This document shows positions 7,002 through 15,897 of a stretch of 64,000 bases of DNA, in pieces. The notes under the pieces are model-generated. The model saw only the letters and a list, made by a program, of their open reading frames with translations. It did no database searches and was not told where the DNA came from. The DNA comes from Natrinema marinum (lineage in GTDB: Archaea > Halobacteriota > Halobacteria > Halobacteriales > Natrialbaceae). A program made the translations under genes and the position numbers. Position 1 is the stretch's first letter. Each line of letters starts with the position of its first letter. The DNA lies in the NCBI RefSeq assembly GCF_024296685.1, contig NZ_CP100763.1, positions 1,240,001-1,304,000 on the forward strand, written 5' to 3'.

Positions 7002-7571
7002 TCAGCCGGGTAGAAATAGGTTGAGAAACGCGACCACGATACCCGCGAGCCCCATGCGGACGCCGGCGACGATCCAGTTCTGCTTCGAGATCGAGCCGAG
7101 ATACGCACCGAACGTAAAGAGGACGGCCACGCCGATGGCGACCGCGACCAGCGTCGCCTCGAGCAGCGAGAAGAGCACGCCGTGTGCGAGAAACGGAAGT
7201 AGCGGAAGGATAATGCCGATGAGCGGGCCGATACCGCTCGCGACGGCGTTGATCTTCCGTGCACCCGCGCGTCGCTGCTGGAGTTGCGTGTCCTGCAAGT
7301 CGGTCAGCATGGCCCGCTCGATCCGCAGCAGGTCGGCCTGCTTCTCGGCTCGTTCGATCTCCCAGACGCTCCAGACGCCGGACGTACCCAGGCCGACGGC
7401 CGCGCCCAGCCCGATGGTGACCACGGTGAGACCGTCGTCGACCCCCGACAGGTACGAGCCGACGATGACCCCGATGCTCGTCAGCGTGCCGTCGAACCCG
7501 TTGGAGATGAAGTACCGTCGCGAGATGGACCGAACGTCATCGTCCTCGAGAAGGGTGTGCAGGGAACTCAC
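7002..7571 (-). CDS. VIT1/CCC1 family iron/manganese transporter
   Basis: The 189-aa protein has the family's early motif (ISNGFDGTLTSIGVIVGSYLSG, residues ~22-43), a cytoplasmic helical stretch (ERAEKQADLLRIERAMLTDLQ, ~72-92) that corresponds to the metal-binding domain, and three further hydrophobic segments. VIT1/CCC1 proteins move Fe2+ or Mn2+ out of the cytosol, usually against H+. It lies 12 bp downstream of the DUF211 gene on the same strand, probably co-transcribed. The interhelical domain is short, as in compact archaeal members. Confidence 0.82.
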   Translation of the reverse strand: MSSLHTLLEDDDVRSISRRYFISNGFDGTLTSIGVIVGSYLSGVDDGLTVVTIGLGAAVGLGTSGVWSVWEIERAEKQADLLRIERAMLTDLQDTQLQQRRAGARKINAVASGIGPLIGIILPLLPFLAHGVLFSLLEATLVAVAIGVAVLFTFGAYLGSISKQNWIVAGVRMGLAGIVVAFLNLFLPG

Positions 7572-7583
7572 TGTCTCACCGGA

Positions 7584-7877
7584 TCAGCGGTCCTGGGGCG
7601 TATCGCGTTCTTCGACCAGCCGCTCGCCGCGGGCGACCCCGTCGATCGAGTGGACCGTCCCGCCGAGGTCGACGATGGCCTCCTCGACGGCCGCCGCGTC
7701 GATGTCGTCGCCCTCGAGGGTCACCTTGAGGTTCTGAACGTCTCGATCGGTTTCGATCAGCGCGACGTTGACGCCGGTGACGCCCTCGCACTCGGTGACG
7801 ACCGCGGCAAACTCGAGGATGTCCGGTTCGTGTGGCTTCATCACGTCGAAGACGAGCCGTCGTATCGGGGAGGCCAT
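7584..7877 (-). CDS. DUF211 domain protein
   Basis: The 97-aa protein begins MASPIRRLVFDVMKPHEP and matches the DUF211 family, small ferredoxin-fold ring-forming proteins of archaea. Features are LVFDVMKPHEPDILEFA at the N-terminus and VNVALIETDRDVQNLKVTLEG in the middle. The biochemical role of DUF211 is not settled. It stands between the TIGR00341 membrane protein and the VIT1/CCC1 transporter. That conserved-looking neighbourhood suggests an accessory or sensing role in ion or membrane stress. Confidence 0.85.
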   Translation of the reverse strand: MASPIRRLVFDVMKPHEPDILEFAAVVTECEGVTGVNVALIETDRDVQNLKVTLEGDDIDAAAVEEAIVDLGGTVHSIDGVARGERLVEERDTPQDR

Positions 7878-8000
7878 GCTACGTGACTCTCGCTCGACAC
7901 CCTTAGTGACAGGGGACGAGACGACTGGAACTCGATGGCGCTACCGATCGGCTCTCGGTCGACAGCACACCGGTGCGCCCGTCCTCGAGAGCGCGCAGCG

Positions 8001-9323
8001 CTAGATCCCGACCCCGGTGTCCGTCGTCGGTGGGATCGGTTCGGACTCCTGAGCGGTGATAAAGCCCACCCGGACGGCGACCTCATCGTCGATTCGCTCC
8101 TCTAGGTGTCGATCGAGGCGCTCCGAAACGTCCGGGGGAACGGCCGCGTCGTCGGACTGACCGACGATGACGAAGACGGTCGGCTTGTCGCCGAGAAGGG
8201 CGTCCTGAAGGTCGTACTGTACCCTGACGCTCTCGAGGGCGTAGGCGGAGAGTGCCGGATCGTCGAAGAACTGTTCCGTTTCCGCGGTGACCTGATGTTC
8301 GACCGTCGTGGTGTAGTAGGTCCCCAGCGTGACGACCCCGAGGACGGCCGAGAGGGCGACGAGTGCGATGACGAGGATCACGCCGCGTCGGCGCACCGAC
8401 GAGCGAGCCGCGGCGTGTTGTTCGGTCTGCTCGGGCCGATAGCCGCTGAACCAGAAGAGGAGCAGTGCGGAGAGGTTGATCGCCAGGAGGTTGACCAACA
8501 CCAGCACCGAGGCGGTCACCGCGACGCCGGTGTATCCCCAAGCGATACCCAGCCCCGCCGTCGCCGCGGGCGGAATGAGCGCGACCGCGATCGCGACGCC
8601 GATGAGCGCCGATCCCGAACCGCGCGAGATACTGATCGCACCGGCGATTCCCGACCCGAATGCGAGAAACAGCGAGAGGAAGCCAGGGCTCGTCCGTTCG
8701 GCCACCTGCGGGATCGTTCGGATGTCGATTCCCGGCGGGAGGAGCACCGTCCCCTTGAGCGCCGCCCCGAGCGCGGCGGCGACCGCGATAGCCAGCAGAA
8801 GGCCCGTGATCTGGAGCACGACTCCGCGACTCGCCAGGCTGCGGTCCGCCAGAACGCTGCCCGCGCTCGCGGTGATCGCCGGCCCCATCAGCGGTGCGAC
8901 GACCATGGCACCGATGATCGTCGCCGCGGAGTCGAGCAACAGCCCGGTCGTGGCGATGAGCGTGCTCAAAACGATGAACGCGAAGAACGTCGAGCGTTCC
9001 GGTGCGAGGGTCGACGCCTGCTCCTTGAGCTCGTCCCGCGAGATTCGAGTGCCGGGATAGAGCGCCTGTAGCGCCGTTATCCGGCGCGAAACGACGGTTT
9101 CGGTCGGAAGGACGATGGTGTATGCGCTCTCGCTGATACCCGCCGCCTGCAGGTCGTCGAGGACCGGCTCGACACCGTTCGGTGGGACCGGGAACTGAAC
9201 CATCGCCTCGAACTCGCCGCGCCCGGTCTCGTCGAAGACGGCGTAATCGATCCCCTGATCGTCGAGCGCTTCCAACACCTGAGCGCGGTTCCCCTCCGGA
9301 ACCAACACCTGTACGAGGCGCAT
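8001..9323 (-). CDS. TIGR00341 / DUF389 family membrane protein
   Basis: The 440-aa product is read from MRLVQVLVPEGNR. A TATA-like TTTATATG about 25 bp upstream makes this a leaderless start, and a start 8 codons earlier would overlap that promoter. A cytoplasmic N-terminal domain (~1-110) precedes about six helices containing the family core ATTGLLLDSAATIIGAMVVAPLMGP and PPAATAGLGIAWG. A C-terminal soluble domain of ~110 residues follows. DUF389 proteins are widespread and poorly characterised. It is upstream of DUF211 and VIT1/CCC1 with a 123-bp gap. Confidence 0.85.
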   Translation of the reverse strand: MRLVQVLVPEGNRAQVLEALDDQGIDYAVFDETGRGEFEAMVQFPVPPNGVEPVLDDLQAAGISESAYTIVLPTETVVSRRITALQALYPGTRISRDELKEQASTLAPERSTFFAFIVLSTLIATTGLLLDSAATIIGAMVVAPLMGPAITASAGSVLADRSLASRGVVLQITGLLLAIAVAAALGAALKGTVLLPPGIDIRTIPQVAERTSPGFLSLFLAFGSGIAGAISISRGSGSALIGVAIAVALIPPAATAGLGIAWGYTGVAVTASVLVLVNLLAINLSALLLFWFSGYRPEQTEQHAAARSSVRRRGVILVIALVALSAVLGVVTLGTYYTTTVEHQVTAETEQFFDDPALSAYALESVRVQYDLQDALLGDKPTVFVIVGQSDDAAVPPDVSERLDRHLEERIDDEVAVRVGFITAQESEPIPPTTDTGVGI

Positions 9324-9476
9324 ACGGCCGGTACCAGAAGGCCGCATATAAATGCCGATGCGAATCCGTGACTCGCCCGATCGGTTCGGCCGGTGCGATC
9401 GCCGAGCACACCGATGAGAGAACGCACACGAGGATATCCGCCCGCTCGGCTCGAGTCGGCACGACCAACCGTTCCG

Positions 9477-12134
9477 TCACTGCCACGTGCGTTGCACGAC
9501 GGTAGCGACCCCGATGTAGGCGGGCAAACAGACGGCGAGGACGGCCGCGATGAGCCCCCAGTCGGCCGCCTCGAGGGGGACCGTCCCGAAGTACCGATTG
9601 AGCGGCGTGTACAGCACCGCGAGCTGGAGGGCGACCGACGCCGCGACGGCGGCCGCGAGCCACCGGTTCGACAGCGTCGGCGTCCCGCGCAGCCAGCGGA
9701 TGACGTAGAGCTTCTCGAACTCGAGGAAGACGAAGCCGGTGAACACCATCGTCATCGCGTAGGGCGTGACGGCGGCAGCGCCCGCGAGCGTGAACAACGT
9801 GAGCCCGAGCATGACGGTCGTGGTGACTGCACCGACACCGCCGACGAGTGCGAGCATCGGCCGGCCGATGATCCCCTGCTCGGGATCGCGCGGCGGCCGG
9901 TCCATCACGTCGCCGCTGTTCGGGTCCGCGCCGAGGGCCAGCGCCGGCAGCCCGTCGGTCAGCAGGTTGATCCACAGCAGCTGTACGGCGGGCAGGATGA
10001 GGTAGCCGAACAGCGACGCGATGAAAACGAGCGCCACCTCCGCGACGTTCGCGCTGAGGAGGTAGGCGACGAACTTCCAGACGTTGTCGAAGATCGTCCG
10101 GCCGCGCTCGACGGCGCGCTCGATCGTCGCGTAGTTGTCGTCGAGCAGGACCACGTCCGAGGCCTGTCTGGCGACGTCGGTCCCACGAATCCCCATCGCG
10201 ACGCCCACGTCGGCGTTTTTCAGCGCCGGCGCGTCGTTGACGCCGTCGCCGGTCATCGCCACGTCGTGGCCCCGGTCCTGTAACGCTCGCAGGATGCGGA
10301 CCTTATGCTCGGGCGACGTGCGCGCGAAGACGTCGACCGACTCGACGCGCTCGCGCAGCGTCGCGTCGTCCATGCCCTCGATCGCCCGCCCCTCGAGCAC
10401 CTCGGTGCCGATCCCCAGCGTCTCGGCGATCGCGCCGGCCGTCCGGACGTTGTCGCCGGTCACCATCTTCACGTCGATGCCGGCGCGGTTCGTCGCCGCG
10501 ATGGCGTTGGCGACTTCGGTCCGTGGCGGGTCGATCATCCCGGTCAGCCCGACGAACGTCAGCCCGTCCGCGAGGTCGTCGGGGGAGGCGGGCTCCTCGC
10601 GGTAGGCCATCGCCAGCACGCGCAACGCGTCGTCGCCGAACTCGCGGACCCGCGTCTCGATCCGCTCGCGACGCTCGTCGGTCAGCGCGGCCGGCCCGTC
10701 GGCGGTCAGGACCCGATCGCAGTTGTCGACGACGACCTCCGGCGCGCCCTTGACGTAGCCGACGTCGCCGTGGACGGTCCCCATCCACTTGCGCTCGGAG
10801 GAGAAGGGAACCTCGCCCGTCCGCGGATTCTCGGCCCGGAGCGCCTCGCGGTCGAGCCCTCGCCGGTCGGCCGCCTCGAGCAACGCCTGCTCGGTCGGAT
10901 CTCCCTCCTCGAGCGTCGAGTCGTTACAGAGCGCGCCGATTCGTAAGAGCAGTTCCTCGTGGTCCGAGGGCGCGTCGGCCTCTGCGGCTCCGTCCGCAGC
11001 GCCGGTGGTGTCACCGACGACCGATTCCGCGTCGGCCAGCGCTCCGCCGTTTGCCGCCTCCGTTCTCGCTGCCTGCTCCTCGTCGAACTCGAGGACGGCG
11101 TCGTGGACCCAGCACCGGCTGACGGTCATCTGCCCTTTCGTGAGCGTTCCGGTCTTGTCCGTACAGATGACGTCGACGGCACCGAGCGCCTCGACGGCCG
11201 GCAGCCGGCGGACGAGCGCGTTCTCCGCGGACATCCTGCGGACGCCGAGCGCCAGCGTGAGCGTAACCACCGCGGGCAATCCCTCGGGGATCGCCGCGAC
11301 GGCGAGCGAGACGGCCGTGAGCGCGGCCCCGATCGCGTCCGTCCCGCGCAGGATCAACAGCGGCGCGACCAGCGCCGAGAGCGCGAGGACCCCGATCCCG
11401 AGACTTCGCCCCAGCCGGTCGAGTTCGCCCTGCAGCGGCGTCTCGGTCTCCTCGGTCGCGGCGAGTTCGCGAGCGATCGCGCCCACGGCCGTCTCCATGC
11501 CCGTGCCGGTGACGACCGCGACGCCCTTGCCGCGCGTGACGTTCGTCCCCTTGTAGACCATGCTCGAGCGCTCCGCGAGCGGTGCGTCAGGGTCGACCGC
11601 CTCCGAGGCCTTCGAGACCGGCACGCTCTCGCCGGTCAGCGCCGCTTCGTCGACTTCGAGGCCGGTCGCCTCGAGCAGCCGGCCGTCCGCGGGGATCACG
11701 TCGCCGCCGCGCAGGACGACGACATCGCCGGGGACGAGTTCGGTCGCGTCGACCGTCCTCGACTCTCCCGCCCGGCGGACGGTCGCCGTCGGCGCGGCCA
11801 GTTCCCGGAGCGATTCGAGGCTGCGCTCGGCCTGGTAGTCCTGCACGAAACCGAAGATCCCGTTCGCGACGACGATGACCGCGATCAGGACCGCGTCGAT
11901 AGTGTGACCCGCCCAGATCGAGAGCAGCGCCGCGACCACCAACACCCAGATCAGGACGCTGTCGAACTGGGCGACGAAGATGTCGACCGCCGAGCGCCCG
12001 CCACCCTGCACGATCTCGTTCTCGCCGTGCTCCTCGCGTCGTCGACGTACCTCTCCGTTCGACAGCCCGTTCGGTCGCGACTCGAGGTCCTCGAGGACGC
12101 GCTTCGGCCGCCGTCCGTGTGGCTGCTCGGCCAT
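9477..12134 (-). CDS. P-type cation-transporting ATPase (P2A, Ca2+-like)
   Basis: The 885-aa membrane ATPase starts at [10 protein letters not shown], about 25 bp downstream of a CTTTAGG TATA-like box. It has a cation-ATPase N-terminal domain (~1-75), the actuator loop with [10 protein letters not shown] (~170), the PEGLP ion-site helix, the phosphorylation motif DKTGTLT with Asp326, MVTGDN and [12 protein letters not shown] hinge motifs, and a C-terminal set of six helices. The PEGLP and [15 protein letters not shown] signatures place it with SERCA/PMR1-like Ca2+ (or Mn2+) exporters. An acidic insertion near residues 350-400 in the nucleotide domain is haloarchaeal in style. It lies upstream of the TIGR00341 gene. 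Confidence 0.92.
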   Translation of the reverse strand: MAEQPHGRRPKRVLEDLESRPNGLSNGEVRRRREEHGENEIVQGGGRSAVDIFVAQFDSVLIWVLVVAALLSIWAGHTIDAVLIAVIVVANGIFGFVQDYQAERSLESLRELAAPTATVRRAGESRTVDATELVPGDVVVLRGGDVIPADGRLLEATGLEVDEAALTGESVPVSKASEAVDPDAPLAERSSMVYKGTNVTRGKGVAVVTGTGMETAVGAIARELAATEETETPLQGELDRLGRSLGIGVLALSALVAPLLILRGTDAIGAALTAVSLAVAAIPEGLPAVVTLTLALGVRRMSAENALVRRLPAVEALGAVDVICTDKTGTLTKGQMTVSRCWVHDAVLEFDEEQAARTEAANGGALADAESVVGDTTGAADGAAEADAPSDHEELLLRIGALCNDSTLEEGDPTEQALLEAADRRGLDREALRAENPRTGEVPFSSERKWMGTVHGDVGYVKGAPEVVVDNCDRVLTADGPAALTDERRERIETRVREFGDDALRVLAMAYREEPASPDDLADGLTFVGLTGMIDPPRTEVANAIAATNRAGIDVKMVTGDNVRTAGAIAETLGIGTEVLEGRAIEGMDDATLRERVESVDVFARTSPEHKVRILRALQDRGHDVAMTGDGVNDAPALKNADVGVAMGIRGTDVARQASDVVLLDDNYATIERAVERGRTIFDNVWKFVAYLLSANVAEVALVFIASLFGYLILPAVQLLWINLLTDGLPALALGADPNSGDVMDRPPRDPEQGIIGRPMLALVGGVGAVTTTVMLGLTLFTLAGAAAVTPYAMTMVFTGFVFLEFEKLYVIRWLRGTPTLSNRWLAAAVAASVALQLAVLYTPLNRYFGTVPLEAADWGLIAAVLAVCLPAYIGVATVVQRTWQ

Positions 12135-12275
12135 CGTCCGCGTCTTTCGTGCGGAGGCCTAAAGACGTACTCCGGTCTGACCGCCGAGCAGTCGAGCGAC
12201 CGCGCGGACCCGCTACGAACGAGGGGACGGCGGTATCGCGGTCCCGGAAACCGGCGCCGTCATCGGAAAATAGGC

Positions 12276-12737
12276 TCAGTCGGCGCTCGAGGCGGCGGAA
12301 TCGGCCGCCGCCCGTCTGCTTCGCCAGGCGCCCTGAAGGTACGCGCCGGCGAACATGCCGCCGATGGCCCAGAGGATGGCGACGTTACCGACGCCGAGGC
12401 TGGCGTAGGCCGCGCCGGGGCAGATCCCGGAGAGGCCCCAGCCGACGCCGAAGATCGCGCCGCCGATCAGGACGTTCCGATCGAACGGTTTGAGCCGGCG
12501 TTCGTACCGATCGCCGGTCAGCGGCGCGCTATCGCGGACGCGGGGCATGACGGCGAAGGCGATCCCGGAGACGATCGCCGCGCCGAACATGACGAACAGC
12601 AGCCCGAAATCCTCGAACTGCAGGAAGTGCAGCACCACTTCCGGGCGCGCCATCTGACTGAATCCGAGGCCGAAGCCGAAGATCAGGCCGCCGACGAGGA
12701 TCAGCGGCATGAACAGCGGATGACGATCCTCGCTCAC
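12276..12737 (-). CDS. YeeE/YedE family half-transporter (C-terminal half type)
   Basis: The 153-aa protein has about four membrane segments and the signature GWGLSGICPGAAYASLGVGN (~100-119), whose Cys corresponds to a conserved YeeE/YedE (TsuA-type thiosulfate transporter) position. It also has GLIFGFGLGFSQMARPEVVLHF near the N-terminus. Canonical YeeE is about 330-350 aa. Here the function is split between this gene and the one at 12784, with a 46-bp gap, so the two probably form one transporter for thiosulfate or another sulfur species. It is the last gene of the rhodanese-MBL operon. Confidence 0.85.
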   Translation of the reverse strand: MSEDRHPLFMPLILVGGLIFGFGLGFSQMARPEVVLHFLQFEDFGLLFVMFGAAIVSGIAFAVMPRVRDSAPLTGDRYERRLKPFDRNVLIGGAIFGVGWGLSGICPGAAYASLGVGNVAILWAIGGMFAGAYLQGAWRSRRAAADSAASSAD

Positions 12738-12783
12738 GGGTCCTCACCTCCCCGGTCGCCGCCTCGAGACGGAGGCGTCTCGC

Positions 12784-13341
12784 TCATGGCGACACCCCCA
12801 GGGCGGCGACGGTTTGCGCAGTGACGATCGCGACGGTCAGGAACGTCAGCACGCCGACGAGCGACGTTTTCGAGGCCGAGCCGACGCCGCAGACGCCGTG
12901 GCCGGACGTACAGCCCTTCCCGATACGGGTGCCGATGCCGACGAAGACGCCGCCGACCAGCAGCCGCCAGGCCTGCACGTCGGTCGTCCACAGCGTCACG
13001 CCCCCGACCTCGTAGAGTTCGCCGGTCGTCCCGGGCTCGTAGAGCGCGGTCGTGATTACGCCCGATTGGATCGTCGCCGCGAACGCCAGCGCGCCCAGGA
13101 TGATCCCGAGCGTGAACACGACGCGCCAGTCCCGCGAGGCGACGTACTGCTGGAAGCGCGACTGCTCGGAGACGTACGAGAGCGTCGACTCGAGGAAGGT
13201 GCTGGCGCCGGCGGGGATGCCGGTGCCGACGTAGATGACGACCGCGCCGAGGCCGACGAGCAATCCGCCGACGGCGTAGCGACTGATCCCGTTGGGGAAC
13301 AACTCGGCGGCCACCTGGAGCGCTACCGGATCAGCGACCAT
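12784..13341 (-). CDS. YeeE/YedE family half-transporter (N-terminal half type)
   Basis: The 185-aa protein has about five hydrophobic segments and the family signature GTRIGKGCTSGHGVCGVG (~137-154), with two cysteines that match the conserved sulfur-relay cysteines of the YeeE/YedE family. It starts 8 bp after the stop of the rhodanese-MBL gene and is followed by the second half-transporter, giving the order rhodanese-MBL, YeeE half 1, YeeE half 2. It likely imports thiosulfate or sulfane sulfur for the downstream sulfurtransferases. Family and split architecture are clear; the substrate is inferred. Confidence 0.87.
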   Translation of the reverse strand: MVADPVALQVAAELFPNGISRYAVGGLLVGLGAVVIYVGTGIPAGASTFLESTLSYVSEQSRFQQYVASRDWRVVFTLGIILGALAFAATIQSGVITTALYEPGTTGELYEVGGVTLWTTDVQAWRLLVGGVFVGIGTRIGKGCTSGHGVCGVGSASKTSLVGVLTFLTVAIVTAQTVAALGVSP

Positions 13342-13349
13342 CGGTCGAG

Positions 13350-14543
13350 TCAGTCACCCGCGAGCGATTCCTGGCTCGCCGCGCAGTTGTTCGGCCCGAG
13401 CTCGAGTTCGAACGCCTCGTCGTCGTCGGCCTCCTGCTGGCCGAGGTTCGTCGCGATAATGTCCTCGTAGTTGGCCGGCCGGGGCGGCATGTCCGAGAGG
13501 ATCAACTCCACGAACGCCTCTTCGTCCATCGTCAGTGCGTCCATCTCCTCCTCGAGTTGGCCGATCGGCGCCGTATAGGTTCCGTCTTCGGCCGGCTGAG
13601 CCGCGTCGCTGAAGTGTGCGCCGCCGACGAGTGTGTCGTCGGGCAGCGAGAGGACGCGTTCTTGCAGCGACTCGTAGAGCGTGCTGGCGGCCTCGGGCGC
13701 GCCATCGTCGCCTTCCTCCAGGTCGGGGCGGGCGACGCTCTCGACGAACAGGCCGTCGCCGGTCGCCAGCAGCGAGCCGTCGATCAGGTACGAGGTCATC
13801 CCGGAGGTGTGCCCGGGCGTGGACACTGTCTCGATAACGGCGTCGCCGACCTCGAACTCGTCGCCGTCGGCGGCAGTCGTCAACTCGTTGGCGTAAGTAA
13901 CGCCGCGGTCGACCGCCGCCGCGGGGATGACGCCCTCGACGCCGACCGCGTCGAGCGCGCGGACGCCCGAGATGTGGTCGGCGTGGATGTGGGTGTCGAT
14001 CGCATATTTCAGGTCGACGCCCAGGTCGTCGGCGTCGGCGAGATAGCGGTCGGTGAACGCGCGCAGCGGGTCGATCACGGCGGCCTCGCCGTCGTCGTAG
14101 ACGAGGTAGCCGAGACAGCCCGAGGAGGGGCGCTGATACTGGCGCAGCGTCCCCGCGCCGTCGTAGCGCTCGACCTCGACGGCCTCGTAGATGCGCGCCC
14201 AGCCGTTCATGCCGTTCTCTAGGTGGACGGCGTCGTAGCCGCGCTCTTTGAGCGCGCCGGCGACGTACTCGCTGGCGCCGCCTTTCGCACAGAGGACGGT
14301 GATTTCACGGTCGTCGGGAATTCGTGCAAGCACGTCCTCGTCGATCTCCTCCTCGAGGAACTCGAAGTAGGGGACGTTGATCGATTCGACGGTGTCGCCG
14401 TCGACGTGCCACTCGTCGTACTCCGACGCCATGCGCGCGTCGAGGATCGTCACGTCCTCGCCCGCGTCGATTCGCTGTTTCAGCTCGTCGGGGGCGATCG
14501 ATTCGACCGAAACGTCCGGCGTTGGGAAGTCCATGTCGTCCAT
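13350..14543 (-). CDS. Rhodanese-MBL fold fusion (persulfide dioxygenase-like / sulfurtransferase)
   Basis: The 397-aa protein is read from the ATG at MDDMDFPTP; a GTG three codons upstream is possible. An N-terminal rhodanese domain (~12-118) has active-site Cys85 in VLCAKGGASEY. It is followed by a metallo-beta-lactamase domain (~125-330) with THIHADH, STPGHTSG and LLATGDGLF metal-binding motifs, as in ETHE1-like persulfide dioxygenases. The usual fusion order is MBL-rhodanese; here the rhodanese comes first. It leads the operon with the split YeeE transporter. A sulfur-locus motif lies in its promoter (14602-14611). Persulfide oxidation or sulfur transfer is the likely job. Confidence 0.88.
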   Translation of the reverse strand: MDDMDFPTPDVSVESIAPDELKQRIDAGEDVTILDARMASEYDEWHVDGDTVESINVPYFEFLEEEIDEDVLARIPDDREITVLCAKGGASEYVAGALKERGYDAVHLENGMNGWARIYEAVEVERYDGAGTLRQYQRPSSGCLGYLVYDDGEAAVIDPLRAFTDRYLADADDLGVDLKYAIDTHIHADHISGVRALDAVGVEGVIPAAAVDRGVTYANELTTAADGDEFEVGDAVIETVSTPGHTSGMTSYLIDGSLLATGDGLFVESVARPDLEEGDDGAPEAASTLYESLQERVLSLPDDTLVGGAHFSDAAQPAEDGTYTAPIGQLEEEMDALTMDEEAFVELILSDMPPRPANYEDIIATNLGQQEADDDEAFELELGPNNCAASQESLAGD

Positions 14544-14601
14544 CGTGTACACCGTCCAGTATCGGCCGCTCCCACATAAGAGTTTGCATAGTATTTCGAT
14601 T

Positions 14602-14611
14602 AGTGTACAAT
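14602..14611. promoter_or_regulatory. Sulfur-locus motif AGTGTACAAT in rhodanese-MBL promoter
   Basis: The site is about 58 bp upstream of the rhodanese-MBL start, on the far side of a TATA-like CTTATG (minus strand, 14575-14580). It matches the palindrome at 2372 in eight of ten positions, with the core TGTACAAT. Confidence 0.45.
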
Positions 14612-14709
14612 ATAGCCGGTCGGGAGTCTGACCGAACTTGTCCTTCAGAGGCTACCTTAGTGCTCATATACGCCCGTAGTATGGATGCGGCAACGAGAGG
14701 AGTTCGAAT

Positions 14710-14719
14710 ACTGCACAAT
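14710..14719. promoter_or_regulatory. Sulfur-locus motif ACTGCACAAT upstream of tusA TATA box
   Basis: The site ends 11 bp before TTTTAT (14731-14736), the likely TATA of the tusA-dsrE2 transcript. It is identical to the copy at 3691-3700. Confidence 0.5.
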
Positions 14720-14749
14720 AACCGATATCCTTTTATGGTCGCAACCGAT

Positions 14750-14759
14750 ATTGTACGAT
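14750..14759. promoter_or_regulatory. Second motif copy ATTGTACGAT near tusA transcription start
   Basis: This copy differs by one base from the palindrome ATTGTACAAT. It lies where transcription from TTTTAT (14731-14736) should begin, so the tusA promoter would have one site upstream of the TATA box and one at the start. Confidence 0.4.
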
Positions 14760-14786
14760 AGCTCCACAACAGAGCACAGACAAACC

Positions 14787-15032
14787 ATGAGTTCGGAATA
14801 CACTACCACGGAGACGCTCGACGTGAAAGGACAGTCCTGCCCGATGCCCATCGTGAAGACCAAGGGCGCCATCGACGATCTCGAGGCCGGCGACGTGCTC
14901 GAGGTCGTCGCGACGGACTCGGGCAGTATGAGCGACATTCAGGGGTGGGCGGACGGTACCGACGGCGTGGAACTGCTCGACCAGGTCGAGGACGGCGACC
15001 TGTACACCCACTACGTGAAGAAGACGGCGTAA
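14787..15032 (+). CDS. tusA: TusA family sulfurtransferase
   Basis: The 81-aa protein is read from MSSEYTTTE; a longer in-frame reading would overlap the promoter. It carries the TusA signature CPMPIVKTK with Cys18 as the sulfur-carrying residue, then the two-layer fold segment GDVLEVVATDSGSMSDI. TusA-type proteins receive persulfide sulfur and pass it on in tRNA thiolation or sulfur oxidation. dsrE2 starts 1 bp after its stop, so the two are co-transcribed, and TusA-DsrE pairs are known sulfur-relay partners. It is divergent from the rhodanese-MBL/YeeE operon. Confidence 0.93.
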   Translation: MSSEYTTTETLDVKGQSCPMPIVKTKGAIDDLEAGDVLEVVATDSGSMSDIQGWADGTDGVELLDQVEDGDLYTHYVKKTA

Positions 15033-15033
15033 G

Positions 15034-15624
15034 ATGAGTACGGACAACTCCACCACACCGGTCGACGACGGCGACGGCGAGTTCGACGCCGCGGAGCTGC
15101 AGGCGCTGCGCGAGCGCGTCGACGAGCTCGAGGAGTCGGTCTCCGAGCTCGACGACGCCGACGATCAGGGGAAGATGACGATTATCGCGACGCAGGGGAC
15201 GTTCGACATGGCGTACCCGCCGCTGATCCTCGCGAGCACGGCCGCCGCCTTCGGCTGGGATGTCGTCGTCTTCCACACGTTCTGGGGGCTCGATATCCTC
15301 CACGAGGAGAAGTCCCAGAACCTCAAGCTGAGCGCCGTCGGCAACCCGAATATGCCGGTCCCGAACGCGCTGGCTGCACTGCCCGGCATGGACGCGATGG
15401 CGACGAAGATGATGCAAAAGCGTATCGACGACAACGGGACGGCCACCATCGAGGAGCTGATCGACCTCTCGCTCGAGAGCGGCGTCGACCTGCAGGCCTG
15501 CCAGATGACCATCGAGCTGATGGACTACAACGAGGACGACTTCTACGACGGCGTCACCACCGGCGTCGGCGCGGCGACCGCCATCCAGCACATGGCCGAA
15601 TCGGACGTGCAACTGCTGGTCTAA
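15034..15624 (+). CDS. DsrE2-like sulfur-relay protein (DsrE/DsrF/DrsH family)
   Basis: The 196-aa protein has an acidic coiled-coil N-terminal extension (~19-47) followed by a DsrE fold: KMTIIATQGTFDMAYPPLILA (~48-68), GWDVVVFHTFWGLDIL (~74-89), and Cys156 in VDLQACQMTIELM, the conserved sulfur-carrying position. The pattern with a long insertion before the Cys suggests the DsrE2 type, found with TusA and rhodanese in sulfur transfer. The close spacing to tusA indicates an operon. No membrane helix of the kind seen in some bacterial DsrE2 proteins is obvious, so this may be a soluble variant. Confidence 0.88.
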   Translation: MSTDNSTTPVDDGDGEFDAAELQALRERVDELEESVSELDDADDQGKMTIIATQGTFDMAYPPLILASTAAAFGWDVVVFHTFWGLDILHEEKSQNLKLSAVGNPNMPVPNALAALPGMDAMATKMMQKRIDDNGTATIEELIDLSLESGVDLQACQMTIELMDYNEDDFYDGVTTGVGAATAIQHMAESDVQLLV

Positions 15625-15627
15625 CCC

Positions 15628-15897
15628 GTGAAAAGCGAAAACTCCGGCGACGAGAGAGGTTTTGAGTTTCAGTCCGAGACACGACCGAGCATGCGCGTGG
15701 TCCGTGCGGTCGCCGCGGCGGACGGCGTCGATCCCGCCGACCTCGAGCCGCCGCTCGCCGACGCCGTCGATCCGGCGGCGTTGGACCGGCTCTTCGCATC
15801 CCTCGCGGACGGAACGGTCCGCCGCGGCCGGGCGACGTTCGACTATCGCGGGTACGACGTGACGGTCGACTCGAGCGGGCGTGTCACGCTCGAGTAA
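15628..15897 (+). CDS. HalOD1 output-domain protein
   Basis: The 89-aa reading begins with GTG 3 bp after dsrE2. An ATG at 15691 (MRVVRAVAAADGVD) is an alternative and lies about 30 bp behind TTTTGAG, so a separate leaderless transcript is possible. The sequence VRAVAAADGVDPADLEPPLADAVDPAALDRLF and the ending TVDSSGRVTLE fit the haloarchaeal output domain HalOD1, usually found alone or after receiver domains. The role is unknown, with signalling inferred. Its position makes it either the third gene of the tusA operon or independent. Confidence 0.72.
   Translation: MKSENSGDERGFEFQSETRPSMRVVRAVAAADGVDPADLEPPLADAVDPAALDRLFASLADGTVRRGRATFDYRGYDVTVDSSGRVTLE

Noticed and set aside
8083-9975. 630-codon minus-strand frame
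   Set aside because: Off-frame reading through the TIGR00341 gene and the P-type ATPase 3' end; Arg/Gly/Pro-rich composition typical of GC-rich shadows.
10959-12824. 621-codon plus-strand frame opposite the P-type ATPase
   Set aside because: Antisense shadow; no recognisable domain and no promoter.
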